Shown one piece after another: positions 7,650 to 15,836 of a DNA stretch of 25,574 nucleotides (the stretch's first letter is position 1; each line of letters opens with the position of its first letter). Location of the stretch: the IMG/VR virus record IMGVR_UViG_3300028608_000072, positions 1-25,574 of that record; one strand, given 5' to 3'. The stretch is from a virus. The notes beneath the pieces are model-generated. The model was not told the DNA's origin. It did no database searches and worked only from the letters and a program-made list of their open reading frames with translations. The position numbers and the translations under genes were made by a program.

Positions 7650-9202
7650 TTCCTACCAGGAACTTGAGTATCGGTCGTCAAAAGGCGGGCGCGGTAAATA
7701 TCCCGGCTCCTGTTGGGGGGTTGAACGACCGTGATTCCCTGGCCGATATGCCGCCTCAAGATGCTGTAATTCTTGAAAACTGGTGGCCTTTGCCGTCAAA
7801 GTTGCGTGTTCGCAATGGCTCGGTGGACTGGGCAACCGGATTTTCCCTGGCCGTTAACACGATTGTCGAGTACGCCCCTCCTAGCGGGTCTAATGAGCTT
7901 TTTGCTGCGTCTGGCGACTCCATATTTAACGTAACCAACCCAGGCCCGATAGGTGTGGCCGAAGTGACGGGGCTGAGCAGCAGCAGATGGCAAGACGCCA
8001 GTATGACTACGCCTGGGGGAAATTTTCTCTACCTTTTTAACGGCGTTGATGATCCGCAACTGTATGACGGTACGACATGGCAAGCCGTTAACAACGGTTC
8101 TGCCCCTATCGCCATCACAGGGGTGAACACGTCGTTGCTGATTCAGGGATGCGTGTTTAAGAATCGTCTTTGGATGGTTGAAAACGCATCGATGCGTGCG
8201 TGGTATCTGCCTACCACACAAGTTGGTGGTGCTGCTGTTCAATATGATCTAGGCTCAATTTTCACCCGGGGCGGCTATCTGGTTGGGATGTATTCCTGGA
8301 CCATCGATGCGGGTAGCGGGGCGGATGACCATGCCGTATTTCTGTCGAGTAATGGCGAGATTGCTGTTTATGATGGCTCAGACCCCGGGAATGCTATGGA
8401 CTGGAGGCTAGTGGGCCTTTTCTATCTCGGTGTTCCTATTGGTCGCCGATGTGCGGTTAAGTATGGTGGGGACCTATTAATACTGTGCGAGCGTGGGGTG
8501 CTGCCGCTGGGTGCATCGTTGCTTTCAAGTGCCATTGATCGTCGCACTGCCATTACGGACAAGATACAGAACGGTATCGCTGCTGCTGTGCAGGCAAATC
8601 GCAATAGCTTTGGTTGGCAATTGACGATTGTTCCGCAACAGAACGCGCTGATATTGAATGTCCCGACTGAAAACGGGATGAATTATCAGTACGCGATGAA
8701 CAGCATCAGCGGAGCATGGACCAAGTTTACTGGCTGGCAAGCTCATACGTTTCGGAATACGTTGTCGGGGCTGTACTTTGGCGATGCCAATTCGGTTAAG
8801 TTGGCGTGGGAGGGTAATTCTGACGGCCAAAACCTTATTGTTGCTGACGGGCTTCCTTCATTCCAAGATTTTGGTTCTAGCGCACAAAACAAATCTTTTA
8901 CGATGGTTAGGCCGTTCCTGCAAACGGACGGGCGCCCTTCGGTTTTGTACTCTATCAATGGTGACTATGTTCCTCAGGAACCGACAGGAACGCTTAGCTA
9001 TACGCCGCCTGGCGGGATGGTGTGGGGGTCGATGGTATGGGGATCGATGATTTGGGGCGGATCACTAACGCAACTTTCGAATTGGAATGCCGTAGGCGGG
9101 ATTTACCGTGCAGCGGCTATTAGATTGAAGGTGCAAAGCAACTCGTCTAACGTAGAATGGGCAGCAACAAGTTATGTTTACGAGCGCGGGGGATTGCTTT
9201 GA
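7646..9202 (+). CDS. Large tail / head-completion structural protein
   Basis: A 518-residue, beta-rich, Trp and Gly-rich protein. The N-terminus (INIPAPVGGLND-like VNIPAPVGGLNDRD, then DAVILENWWP) is typical of a widespread protein in short-tailed phages that stabilises the portal-tail junction. The repeated short aromatic-Gly blades suggest a beta-propeller-like body. Residues 458-472 are three tandem pentapeptides (MVWGS, MVWGS, MIWGG). I chose ATG 7646, which overlaps the adaptor stop (ATGA), over the TTG at 7640. The downstream GNAT-like gene overlaps its end. Exact role (tube, knob or stabilisation) is inferred from position. Confidence 0.75.
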   Translation: MIPTRNLSIGRQKAGAVNIPAPVGGLNDRDSLADMPPQDAVILENWWPLPSKLRVRNGSVDWATGFSLAVNTIVEYAPPSGSNELFAASGDSIFNVTNPGPIGVAEVTGLSSSRWQDASMTTPGGNFLYLFNGVDDPQLYDGTTWQAVNNGSAPIAITGVNTSLLIQGCVFKNRLWMVENASMRAWYLPTTQVGGAAVQYDLGSIFTRGGYLVGMYSWTIDAGSGADDHAVFLSSNGEIAVYDGSDPGNAMDWRLVGLFYLGVPIGRRCAVKYGGDLLILCERGVLPLGASLLSSAIDRRTAITDKIQNGIAAAVQANRNSFGWQLTIVPQQNALILNVPTENGMNYQYAMNSISGAWTKFTGWQAHTFRNTLSGLYFGDANSVKLAWEGNSDGQNLIVADGLPSFQDFGSSAQNKSFTMVRPFLQTDGRPSVLYSINGDYVPQEPTGTLSYTPPGGMVWGSMVWGSMIWGGSLTQLSNWNAVGGIYRAAAIRLKVQSNSSNVEWAATSYVYERGGLL

Positions 9203-9639
9203 GGATTTGCACGCTGGATAACCACACGTGGCTGTCGTTCGATGAGGATGCAATAGGCCCGTGGGTGTGTGAGCGTGCAGGTGGTCAGTATCAAAGGGGG
9301 CGATTCAAGGCTATCGGCAGGGTTACCGAGGAAGGCCAGATAATGGCCGGCGTGCTGTACGAGGAAACAAACGGGGTCAGTATTGTTTGTCATATCGCGG
9401 GTGAGGGGCGATGGGCAAACAGGCATTTCCTTTGGGTGATTTTCAATTACCCATTTGTGCAGCTTGGCTTGAATCGCATAACCACGATAATCGAGCCTCA
9501 GAATGTAAAAAGCCAGGAGTTTGTGAAGAAGCTTGGCTTTGAATTTGAGACAGCGTTAGAAGGCTCGCACCCTTTGGGCGATTTGCAAATCTACCGCATG
9601 TTTAAACGTGATTGCCGCTGGCTGGAAGAAAAGAAATGA
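9199..9639 (+). CDS. GNAT-family acetyltransferase-like protein
   Basis: A 146-residue protein with the GNAT layout. It has a beta-rich N-terminal half with VAGVLYEETNG-type central strands (here IMAGVLYEETNG), then a helix (NRHFLWVIFNYPFVQLG). The typical C-terminal block follows (NRITTIIEPQNVKSQEFV, then KKLGFEFE). The usual acetyl-CoA loop (Q/R-x-x-G-x-G/A) is not clear; GEGRWANR occupies the place. I prefer TTG 9199, which overlaps the upstream TGA (TTGA) and has GGGGGA 5 bases before it. The in-frame ATG 9157 would overlap the previous gene by 46 bases and lacks a ribosome site. GNAT-like genes among tail genes are known in several phages; the substrate is unknown. Confidence 0.78.
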   Translation: MRICTLDNHTWLSFDEDAIGPWVCERAGGQYQRGRFKAIGRVTEEGQIMAGVLYEETNGVSIVCHIAGEGRWANRHFLWVIFNYPFVQLGLNRITTIIEPQNVKSQEFVKKLGFEFETALEGSHPLGDLQIYRMFKRDCRWLEEKK

Positions 9640-11087
9640 GATATTCCTCGCATGATATTCCCGACTTGCCTGGTGCAGCGTTTCAGCGTGGCCCTGGCCG
9701 TTCCATCAAACCGCAAGGCGGCGGCGGTAAGGGCGGAAGTTCGCCTAAGACGCCGGATTACATGGCGCTTGCGGACAAAGATGCGGCATCAAACATGGCT
9801 ATGGCCAAGTATGCCACGCAAGCAAACCGCGTGAATCAGGTTACTCCATATGGCAATCTGACATGGAGTAACAATCGCTCGTTCGATCAGGCTGGCTATG
9901 ATGCCGCGATGGCAGCCTATAACCAAAGCTTGGCGAACCAAGGCAGCTCAAGCGGCGGTAGGTGGATTGAAACGCCGGGGAGCTATGGCTATGCCGGAAA
10001 TGACGGGCCGGCATATAACCGCCAGTGGATTCCTGATAGCTCGTCTTCTGGTCGTAGCGGTTCGCTTGCTGCTCCAGATATCAATAATTTCTATTCTGGC
10101 GGTGACGACTGGACGCAAACTATCTCGCTCTCGCCTGAGATGCAGGCCATTTATGACCAGCAAATGAAGTTGTCGCAGGGCCTGTTTGGCTCTCAAGATG
10201 CGGCGCTCGCTCGTGTTCAGCAAATGATGGGCAGCGGGTTTGATATGTCGAGTATCCCGGCTGCTGGTACTGCCCTGGATCCTAACTACCTTCCTGGCGT
10301 CGGGTTAGCTTATGACCCCAACATTGCGACCAATAATGCAACCCAGGCGTTGCTTTCTCGAATCAATCCTGAGCTAGACCGTCAGCAGGAAGGTTTGCGC
10401 ACGCAACTGGCCAATCAGGGGATTGCGCAAGGTTCGGCGGCATGGAACAACGCGATGGGGTCTTTTGGGCAGCAGCGTAACGATGCTGTCACGCAAGCGG
10501 GATTGCAGGGGATCAATCTTGGTATGCAGCAGCAAGGGCAGACGTATGCCCAGCAGATGCAGAACCGGCAACTAGCCGCTGCGTTGCAGGGCCAGCAGTT
10601 TGGCCAGCAGAATCAGCTTCGAGGTTCTGCGCTACAAGAACAGGCTTTCCTGCGGTCCCTGCCGTTGAACGAGCTTAACGCGCTTCGTAGCGGCTCCCAG
10701 ATAGAAATGCCGCAATTCCCGGGGTATGCGCAACAGGCAACGACGGGTGGAACTGACTACACAGGTGCTGCTCAGAACACGTATCAGTCGCAGATGGCGG
10801 CTAACAATGCCAGTGCGGCTGGCCAATCCAACATGATGAGTGGGCTATTTGGCCTAGGTCAGATGGGCCTTATGGGCTACGGAATGGGCATGTTCTCTGA
10901 TAGGCGCCTGAAGAAAAACATTCAACGTGTCGGCAATGCGGAGAACGGCTTGAACGTCTATGCCTATCAGTACATTTGGGGCGGACCGTCGATGCTTGGC
11001 TATATGGCCGATGAGGTTGAAAAGGTGGCCCCCAATGCCGTCACGACGGTTGGCGGATTGAAGATGGTCAATTACGAGGCGGTGTGA
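9636..11087 (+). CDS. Virion protein with C-terminal peptidase S74 (intramolecular chaperone) domain
   Basis: A 483-residue protein. Residues 1-130 are Gly and Ser-rich and disordered. Residues about 135-330 are helical and very rich in Gln, Asn and Ala (GMQQQGQTYAQQMQNRQLA). A hydrophobic Gly and Met-rich stretch (MSGLFGLGQMGLMGYGMGM) precedes the last 63 residues. These start with SDRRLKKNI and contain YQYIWGG and MADEVEKVAP, the signature of the S74 self-cleaving chaperone of endosialidases and tail spikes. Ser421 and Lys426 keep the S/K spacing of the catalytic dyad, so cleavage before Ser421 is expected. ATG 9636 overlaps the preceding stop (ATGA) and has GGAAGA upstream; the TTG at 9612 is unlikely. 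The next three genes look like ejection proteins, so this may be one too rather than a fibre. Confidence 0.82.
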   Translation: MRYSSHDIPDLPGAAFQRGPGRSIKPQGGGGKGGSSPKTPDYMALADKDAASNMAMAKYATQANRVNQVTPYGNLTWSNNRSFDQAGYDAAMAAYNQSLANQGSSSGGRWIETPGSYGYAGNDGPAYNRQWIPDSSSSGRSGSLAAPDINNFYSGGDDWTQTISLSPEMQAIYDQQMKLSQGLFGSQDAALARVQQMMGSGFDMSSIPAAGTALDPNYLPGVGLAYDPNIATNNATQALLSRINPELDRQQEGLRTQLANQGIAQGSAAWNNAMGSFGQQRNDAVTQAGLQGINLGMQQQGQTYAQQMQNRQLAAALQGQQFGQQNQLRGSALQEQAFLRSLPLNELNALRSGSQIEMPQFPGYAQQATTGGTDYTGAAQNTYQSQMAANNASAAGQSNMMSGLFGLGQMGLMGYGMGMFSDRRLKKNIQRVGNAENGLNVYAYQYIWGGPSMLGYMADEVEKVAPNAVTTVGGLKMVNYEAV

Positions 11088-11088
11088 C

Positions 11089-11934
11089 ATGGGCCTAGGC
11101 GGAATGTTCGGAAGCGGCGACCACTCGTCGGTGCTTGGGAAACTTGGCGGAAAGATCCAGAAGTTCACGGATCCTATCGCCATGATCCCAGGTGTCGGCG
11201 ATAAATGGGTGGATCTGACCAGCAACAAGATACCCACGGCTACCAATCGTGTCTTGTCCAAGGTAATGACGCCTTTTGACCGGATCGACGAGACGATTAA
11301 CCCTGTGCGCAAGATCCCGATTGTTGATCAGATCGGGGATGCGGTACGGGATAAGCCGGGCGATGCAATCGGGTTGGCCATCGGTAGCTACTTTGCTGCT
11401 CCGGCGATTGCGGGAGCTATGGGGGGCGCTGGTGGTGGTGCGGCTGGTGGCGCTAGTGCTGGCGGCCTTGGTGGGGGGGCTGCTGGCGGTGGTTTGGGCG
11501 GTCTTACTGTTTCGCCTAGCTTTGTCTCTGGCGGCACTGCAATGGGCAATCTCGGTGGCGTTGGTGGTAGTTTGGGGTCTTTTATGGGAGGAGGTTCAGG
11601 CGCTGTCGCTGGCGGCGGGTTAAACTCTCTATCAGTATCTCCTTACTACCAGTCAGGCGGAAGTTATACGGGCAATCTGTCCGGTATGAGTCCACAAGGT
11701 AGTAACTGGTTGGATATGGCACAGCAGTTTATGGGCCAGCAGAGCAACCAGCAACAGCAGCAATCGCAGCAGTCTAGGAAGAATACCGGGATTGAAGAAG
11801 TAGTTGCGCGAAATCAGGCTAAACGTCAGGCCCAAGCAATGGCACTCTTGCAGTTCAATAATGCTGAGGCCCAGGCTGCGCAACAGAGAGACGGATATAA
11901 CCAGCGCCTAGCGGCACAGCTACGGGGTTATTAA
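11089..11934 (+). CDS. Gly-rich virion protein, probable ejection protein
   Basis: A 281-residue protein. Residues 1-95 are a mixed N-terminal part. Residues 96-200 are extremely Gly, Ala and Ser-rich and include a hydrophobic stretch (AIGLAIGSYFAAPAIAGAMG in part). Residues 217-230 are a Gln run. The C-terminus is a charged, Gln and Ala-rich helix (RQAQAMALLQFNNAEAQAAQ). Two related segments of 25 residues (133-157 and 175-199) share VSP, SGG and GNL. The gene starts two bases after the previous TGA and is followed by TAA-ATG to the next gene. The composition suits proteins ejected into the host with DNA (compare T7 gp14 or P22 gp7 in position), which is inference. Confidence 0.72.
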   Translation: MGLGGMFGSGDHSSVLGKLGGKIQKFTDPIAMIPGVGDKWVDLTSNKIPTATNRVLSKVMTPFDRIDETINPVRKIPIVDQIGDAVRDKPGDAIGLAIGSYFAAPAIAGAMGGAGGGAAGGASAGGLGGGAAGGGLGGLTVSPSFVSGGTAMGNLGGVGGSLGSFMGGGSGAVAGGGLNSLSVSPYYQSGGSYTGNLSGMSPQGSNWLDMAQQFMGQQSNQQQQQSQQSRKNTGIEEVVARNQAKRQAQAMALLQFNNAEAQAAQQRDGYNQRLAAQLRGY

Positions 11935-13308
11935 ATGGCACAGCGGAACACCGGTATGGGGCAGAACATGGGCTTTGGATCGCCCATGATGGCGCCTGAC
12001 ATTGCGCAGAAGCAATACCAGCTTGCTCAGCGCCAGGCCTATGCTCAGGCGCTCATGCAGCAATCGCAAGAGCCATTGCAGGGTCAGATGGTGGGCGGTC
12101 AATATATCGCACCGTCCTGGACTCAAGGGCTGGCAAAGGCGCTCGGAGCATACCTGGGCGCAAAGTCTATGGCCGACATGCCGCAACAGCAGATGGAGTT
12201 GCAGCAGATGCAAAACCAGCGCCTTGCGAGCCAGTTCGGCCTGGGGCAGATGGAGCCTCAAGGCGCGCAATCTTTCCCGATCTCGCAAGGAGGTCAACAG
12301 GCGCCACAACAACCCACAGGGATGGGGCAACCGCAGATTCCGTTGCTGCCCGGACGGTCGGCTCAAGAATCTTTCATGGTTGCTCAAAACGTCGGTCTTC
12401 CTGCTTACTTCAAGATGGTTGGCGAGCAGGGCAACACAATGACGGACATTCAGAAAAACTTGGTAGCCCAGGGCATTCAGCCTGGAACGCCGCAATGGAA
12501 TGCGGCCCTATCTGGGAACCTGGAGAAACAGAACTACATTGCCCCTCCGAGCGCTGCGCCAGGTGCAACGCTTATAGACCCGCGCTCAGGGCGTCCGATG
12601 TTCAACGCGCCGCAGAACGGGATGCAAATGCAATATGGACCAAACGGGGAAGCAATCGCTATCCCCGTGCAGGGCTATTCCGATATCACGGCTCAGCAGG
12701 AAGGCGCAAAGGCCCGCGCAGCAGCCCAGGGGAACGCGGCCTTTGATCTCGTTACGCAACAGGGCGCAAACGGGCAGGGCAAGACGTTCAACACCCGGGA
12801 GAATTTGGCTTTGCAAGCACAGGCAGGCAACCCCCCGATTGCAGAACAAGACCCGAGGGCAAAGAAGGCGGGTGAACTAATAAATCTCGCCAATGAGGCA
12901 AGGGGGATTCTGAAAGATGCCAGTAGCGGCGTGATCAGTGGCCTCAAGACGCAGGCAGCAGAGGCTGTCGGCATGAGTACGGATTCGTCTAAGGCGGATG
13001 CCCGGCTGAAGGTTATTTCCGGTCAGCTGGTTATGAACATGCCCCGTATGGAAGGCCCCCAATCGGATGCGGATCGTCTGCTGTATCAGCAGATGGCAGG
13101 CGATATTGCTAACCCGAAAGTCCCCCGAGAAACCCGGGAGGCCGCTCTACAAACGATTATCGAGCTACAGCAGAAATATACGCCACAAGGCCAACCCTCT
13201 GCTGCGCCTGGAGGAATCGCCGCGCCAAAAACTGCTCAGGAAATGCAGGCGCTACCTTCAGGCGCCTTGTTTCGTGCTCCTGATGGATCTTTGCGGAGGA
13301 AGCCGTAA
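11935..13308 (+). CDS. Gln-rich virion protein, probable ejection protein
   Basis: A 457-residue protein rich in Gln, Ala, Met and Pro. The first 110 residues are a Gln and Met-rich helix-forming part (AQKQYQLAQRQAYAQALMQQ). The middle, about 110-270, is Pro and Gly-rich. Residues about 290-420 are helical and charged. No enzyme motif is visible. It begins immediately after the previous TAA and ends in a TAATG overlap with the 803-residue transglycosylase gene. The trio of 281, 457 and 803 residues parallels the three ejection proteins of T7 (gp14, gp15, gp16) and P22 (gp7, gp20, gp16) in number and order, which is the basis of the call. Confidence 0.75.
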   Translation: MAQRNTGMGQNMGFGSPMMAPDIAQKQYQLAQRQAYAQALMQQSQEPLQGQMVGGQYIAPSWTQGLAKALGAYLGAKSMADMPQQQMELQQMQNQRLASQFGLGQMEPQGAQSFPISQGGQQAPQQPTGMGQPQIPLLPGRSAQESFMVAQNVGLPAYFKMVGEQGNTMTDIQKNLVAQGIQPGTPQWNAALSGNLEKQNYIAPPSAAPGATLIDPRSGRPMFNAPQNGMQMQYGPNGEAIAIPVQGYSDITAQQEGAKARAAAQGNAAFDLVTQQGANGQGKTFNTRENLALQAQAGNPPIAEQDPRAKKAGELINLANEARGILKDASSGVISGLKTQAAEAVGMSTDSSKADARLKVISGQLVMNMPRMEGPQSDADRLLYQQMAGDIANPKVPRETREAALQTIIELQQKYTPQGQPSAAPGGIAAPKTAQEMQALPSGALFRAPDGSLRRKP

Positions 13309-15719
13309 TGGCTGGCCAATGGTGGGAATCGGCTCCCAAGGTGGACCCTTTCGAGGCTGCTGTTAGCCTTGAGGGGTTGGATCCTACGCGGGCAGCTATC
13401 GCACGTTCTATCTATCAGCAGGAATCTGGCTCGGGTCGAAACACGGCCACATCCAATGCCGGCGCGGTAGGTGGAATGCAAGTCATCCCTGCGACGTTTA
13501 ACCGCATGGCTGACAAGGGGTGGGATATCAATGATCCGCTAGACAATGCGCGGGCTGGCCTGCGCTATGTCAATCGGCTATATGACTTGGCAGAGGGTGA
13601 TCCGCGTCTAACCGCTGCTGGCTACTATGGTGGGGAGGGAGCGATTCCGAAAGCCAGGGCTGGCCAAGCAGTGTCTGATCCGCGCAACCCGAATGCACCT
13701 AACACGTTGCAGTATGCCGATCAGGTTGCGTCCAGGATCCCGGCTGATGAGTCGTGGTGGCAAAACGCGCCGCTTGCGGAGCAGCCCGGGGAAGCCGTGA
13801 CGACTCGCGGCCCGGATGGCGTAATGCGCGTCGAGATGGGCGGGACCGCTCCGGCTGTTCAAGAGTCGGTATCTGATAACTCTCTGGTAGCCCTGGGCGC
13901 TGGTCTTGGCTCCGGAGTGGGTCAGGTGGCGTTGGGTGCTCAGGAATGGCTTGGGAAGGGGATGCGCGGCCTGGGGATGGAGCAAGCCGGGAATTGGCTT
14001 GTCGATGATGCGCAATCTGGGCGCCGAAAGCTTGCCGCTGAGGTTGCCCCCTACAAAGAGGTAAGCCCCTGGGCCGCTGGCGGTGGAGAGCTTGCCGGCA
14101 ATATTGCGGCTACGCTTCCTGTTGGTGGCGTGCTTGGTCGTGGCGTATCGTCTGTAGCGCCGTATTTGGGCCGTGTTGCCCCCCAGGCTGAGAAGCTGGC
14201 TAGTGCTTTGCGCTCTGGTGGTATGACGCTGGGAGGTATGCCGGCGTCAACTGTGGCTGGGCAAGCGGGGAATCTGCTTACTCGCATGGTTGGTGGCGCT
14301 GGCACTGGCGCAGCTACTGCGGGTCTTGTCGATCCTGAATCGGTAGGCACAGGCGCTGTTATCGGGGCGGTATTGCCGCCTGCGATGATGGGGCTAGGAA
14401 AGGCTGCTGGTGCTGCGGGTGCGGCCCTGCAACCGTTCTTTTCTGGTGGTCAAAATGCCATCGTTAGGAACACCTTGCGGGAGTTTGCAGATAACCCGGC
14501 TGCGGCATCTTCGGCCCTGCGCTATTCCACGGAGGTTGTCCCTGGGTCGGCTCCAACAACGGCAATGGCAGCGGGGGATGCAGGGCTGGCTGCGCTATCT
14601 CGGTCTATGCAAGGCGCCAATCTTGAATATGCGGGGGCCTTGGCCGCACGGCAAACCGCGCAGAACCAAGCGCGGACGGCTGCTCTTGAGGCTGTTGCGG
14701 GCAATCCTGGGAAGCTGGCGACGGCGAAAGCTGCACGGGACGCCCTTACTGCGCCGATGCGGGAAAGCGTTCTGGACGCGGCTGGTCAGGTGCCTTCTGG
14801 GAATCTGCTTAAATCCATAGACAGGCTGATTACCAATCCCAGTAATGCAGGGAAGCTCTCGCAGCAGGCCTTGAACGAATTCAAGGGCCGCATTGCCCAG
14901 TTTACCCAAGAGGGCGCCATCGATGCTCGGGCCTTGTACGCCATCCGAAAGGATATTGGGGATGTTCTGGGCGGCAAGCTACAAGGGGAGGCGGGCAATA
15001 TCCGCTATGCCTCGTCCCAGCTTATCAAAGTTAGAGAATTGATCGATGACGCCATTGATAAGGCCAGCCGGGCAGTAAAAACGCCGGGGACGGAATTGAT
15101 GCCGTATGGCGCGAATATAGAACGTGCCGGCATGGCCCCCCCAGCTAGCGCAGGCCCGCGCACTTCCTGGAAGAAGTACCTTAAGACCTACGCCGACGAG
15201 AGCATGCCCATCAATCAGATGGAAAAGCTGGATGACGTGTTCAAGAGGATCCAGAACAGCCGGGTAGATCAACGCGGAAGCCTGGAGCTTTCTGGAGCGA
15301 AGCTAAACAATATCCTCAAAAACGAGGGTGACGACCTGGCCAAGCTTCTAAGCCCTGATCAGATGGCATTGCTGCGGAATCTTTCTGCTGATCTGAACGC
15401 CTCCCAGCTGGCAGAATCGGCGGGGCGTATGGTCGGTTCTTCGACGTTCCAGAATTTGGCTGTAGACAATCTTATGACTCAGGCTCTGGGCCGCACTATC
15501 GGCGGGTCTACTCCGGCACGAGCCACGCTTGGACGCCTACTTCAGCTTCCCTATGGCCTAGCAAATCAAGGGATTCAGGAGAAACTAGGTGCAGCACTTC
15601 TTAACCCGAAACAAGCGGCTGGGTTGCTAGCTGATCCGAAAAACTCGAAAATTATTGAAGCGCTGAGGCTTATGTCGGCTCCTGTGGCTAAATCTGTACC
15701 GGTCATTTCCGCCCAGTAA
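13308..15719 (+). CDS. Ejection protein with N-terminal SLT lytic transglycosylase domain
   Basis: An 803-residue protein. Residues about 22-125 form a soluble lytic transglycosylase (SLT, goose-lysozyme-like) domain: IYQQESGSGRN with catalytic Glu39, AVGGMQVIPATF and the later AGLRYVNRLYD and AAGYYGG motifs. It would open the peptidoglycan locally during DNA entry, as T7 gp16 does. Residues about 195-215 and 325-380 are Gly and Ala-rich hydrophobic stretches that could insert in or cross a membrane. The rest is helical and charged. The gene starts within a TAATG overlap and has a strong ribosome site (GGAGGA, 7 bases upstream). It ends the ejection block, and its last 17 bases overlap an antisense small gene. 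Confidence 0.88.
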   Translation: MAGQWWESAPKVDPFEAAVSLEGLDPTRAAIARSIYQQESGSGRNTATSNAGAVGGMQVIPATFNRMADKGWDINDPLDNARAGLRYVNRLYDLAEGDPRLTAAGYYGGEGAIPKARAGQAVSDPRNPNAPNTLQYADQVASRIPADESWWQNAPLAEQPGEAVTTRGPDGVMRVEMGGTAPAVQESVSDNSLVALGAGLGSGVGQVALGAQEWLGKGMRGLGMEQAGNWLVDDAQSGRRKLAAEVAPYKEVSPWAAGGGELAGNIAATLPVGGVLGRGVSSVAPYLGRVAPQAEKLASALRSGGMTLGGMPASTVAGQAGNLLTRMVGGAGTGAATAGLVDPESVGTGAVIGAVLPPAMMGLGKAAGAAGAALQPFFSGGQNAIVRNTLREFADNPAAASSALRYSTEVVPGSAPTTAMAAGDAGLAALSRSMQGANLEYAGALAARQTAQNQARTAALEAVAGNPGKLATAKAARDALTAPMRESVLDAAGQVPSGNLLKSIDRLITNPSNAGKLSQQALNEFKGRIAQFTQEGAIDARALYAIRKDIGDVLGGKLQGEAGNIRYASSQLIKVRELIDDAIDKASRAVKTPGTELMPYGANIERAGMAPPASAGPRTSWKKYLKTYADESMPINQMEKLDDVFKRIQNSRVDQRGSLELSGAKLNNILKNEGDDLAKLLSPDQMALLRNLSADLNASQLAESAGRMVGSSTFQNLAVDNLMTQALGRTIGGSTPARATLGRLLQLPYGLANQGIQEKLGAALLNPKQAAGLLADPKNSKIIEALRLMSAPVAKSVPVISAQ

Positions 15720-15798
15720 ATCCGCGCCAAAAGCAGTAAATGCAGAAGGCAACTACCAAAGCTACGGCTTTCCAGATTTTGAAATCTATATAGTCCAT
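15703..15798 (-). CDS. Tiny antisense membrane protein (31 aa)
   Basis: A 31-residue frame on the strand opposite the late operon: MDYIDFKIWK, then a hydrophobic stretch from residue 11 to about 24 (AVALVVAFCIYCFW) and the basic tail RGFTGRK. The acidic start, single membrane span and basic end (inside or outside not decidable) look like a real small membrane protein, not chance. AAGAG lies 5 bases upstream of its ATG. It fills almost all of the 117-base gap between the transglycosylase and tail-fibre genes and overlaps the former by 17 bases. No promoter for it is evident. Function unknown. Confidence 0.55.
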   Translation of the reverse strand: MDYIDFKIWKAVALVVAFCIYCFWRGFTGRK

Positions 15799-15836
15799 AT
15801 AATCTCTTGTGTGGATGAAGTTAAAGGAAAATCACC

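Noticed and set aside
9157-9198. Upstream ATG extension of the GNAT-like gene
   Set aside because: No ribosome site at 9157 and 46 bases of overlap with the previous gene; TTG 9199 has a good site and the usual short overlap.
15777-15803. Possible + strand sigma-70 promoter with a perfect TATAAT at 15798-15803
   Set aside because: No acceptable -35 at 16-18 bases; the AT-rich stretch is explained by the antisense small gene's start region.
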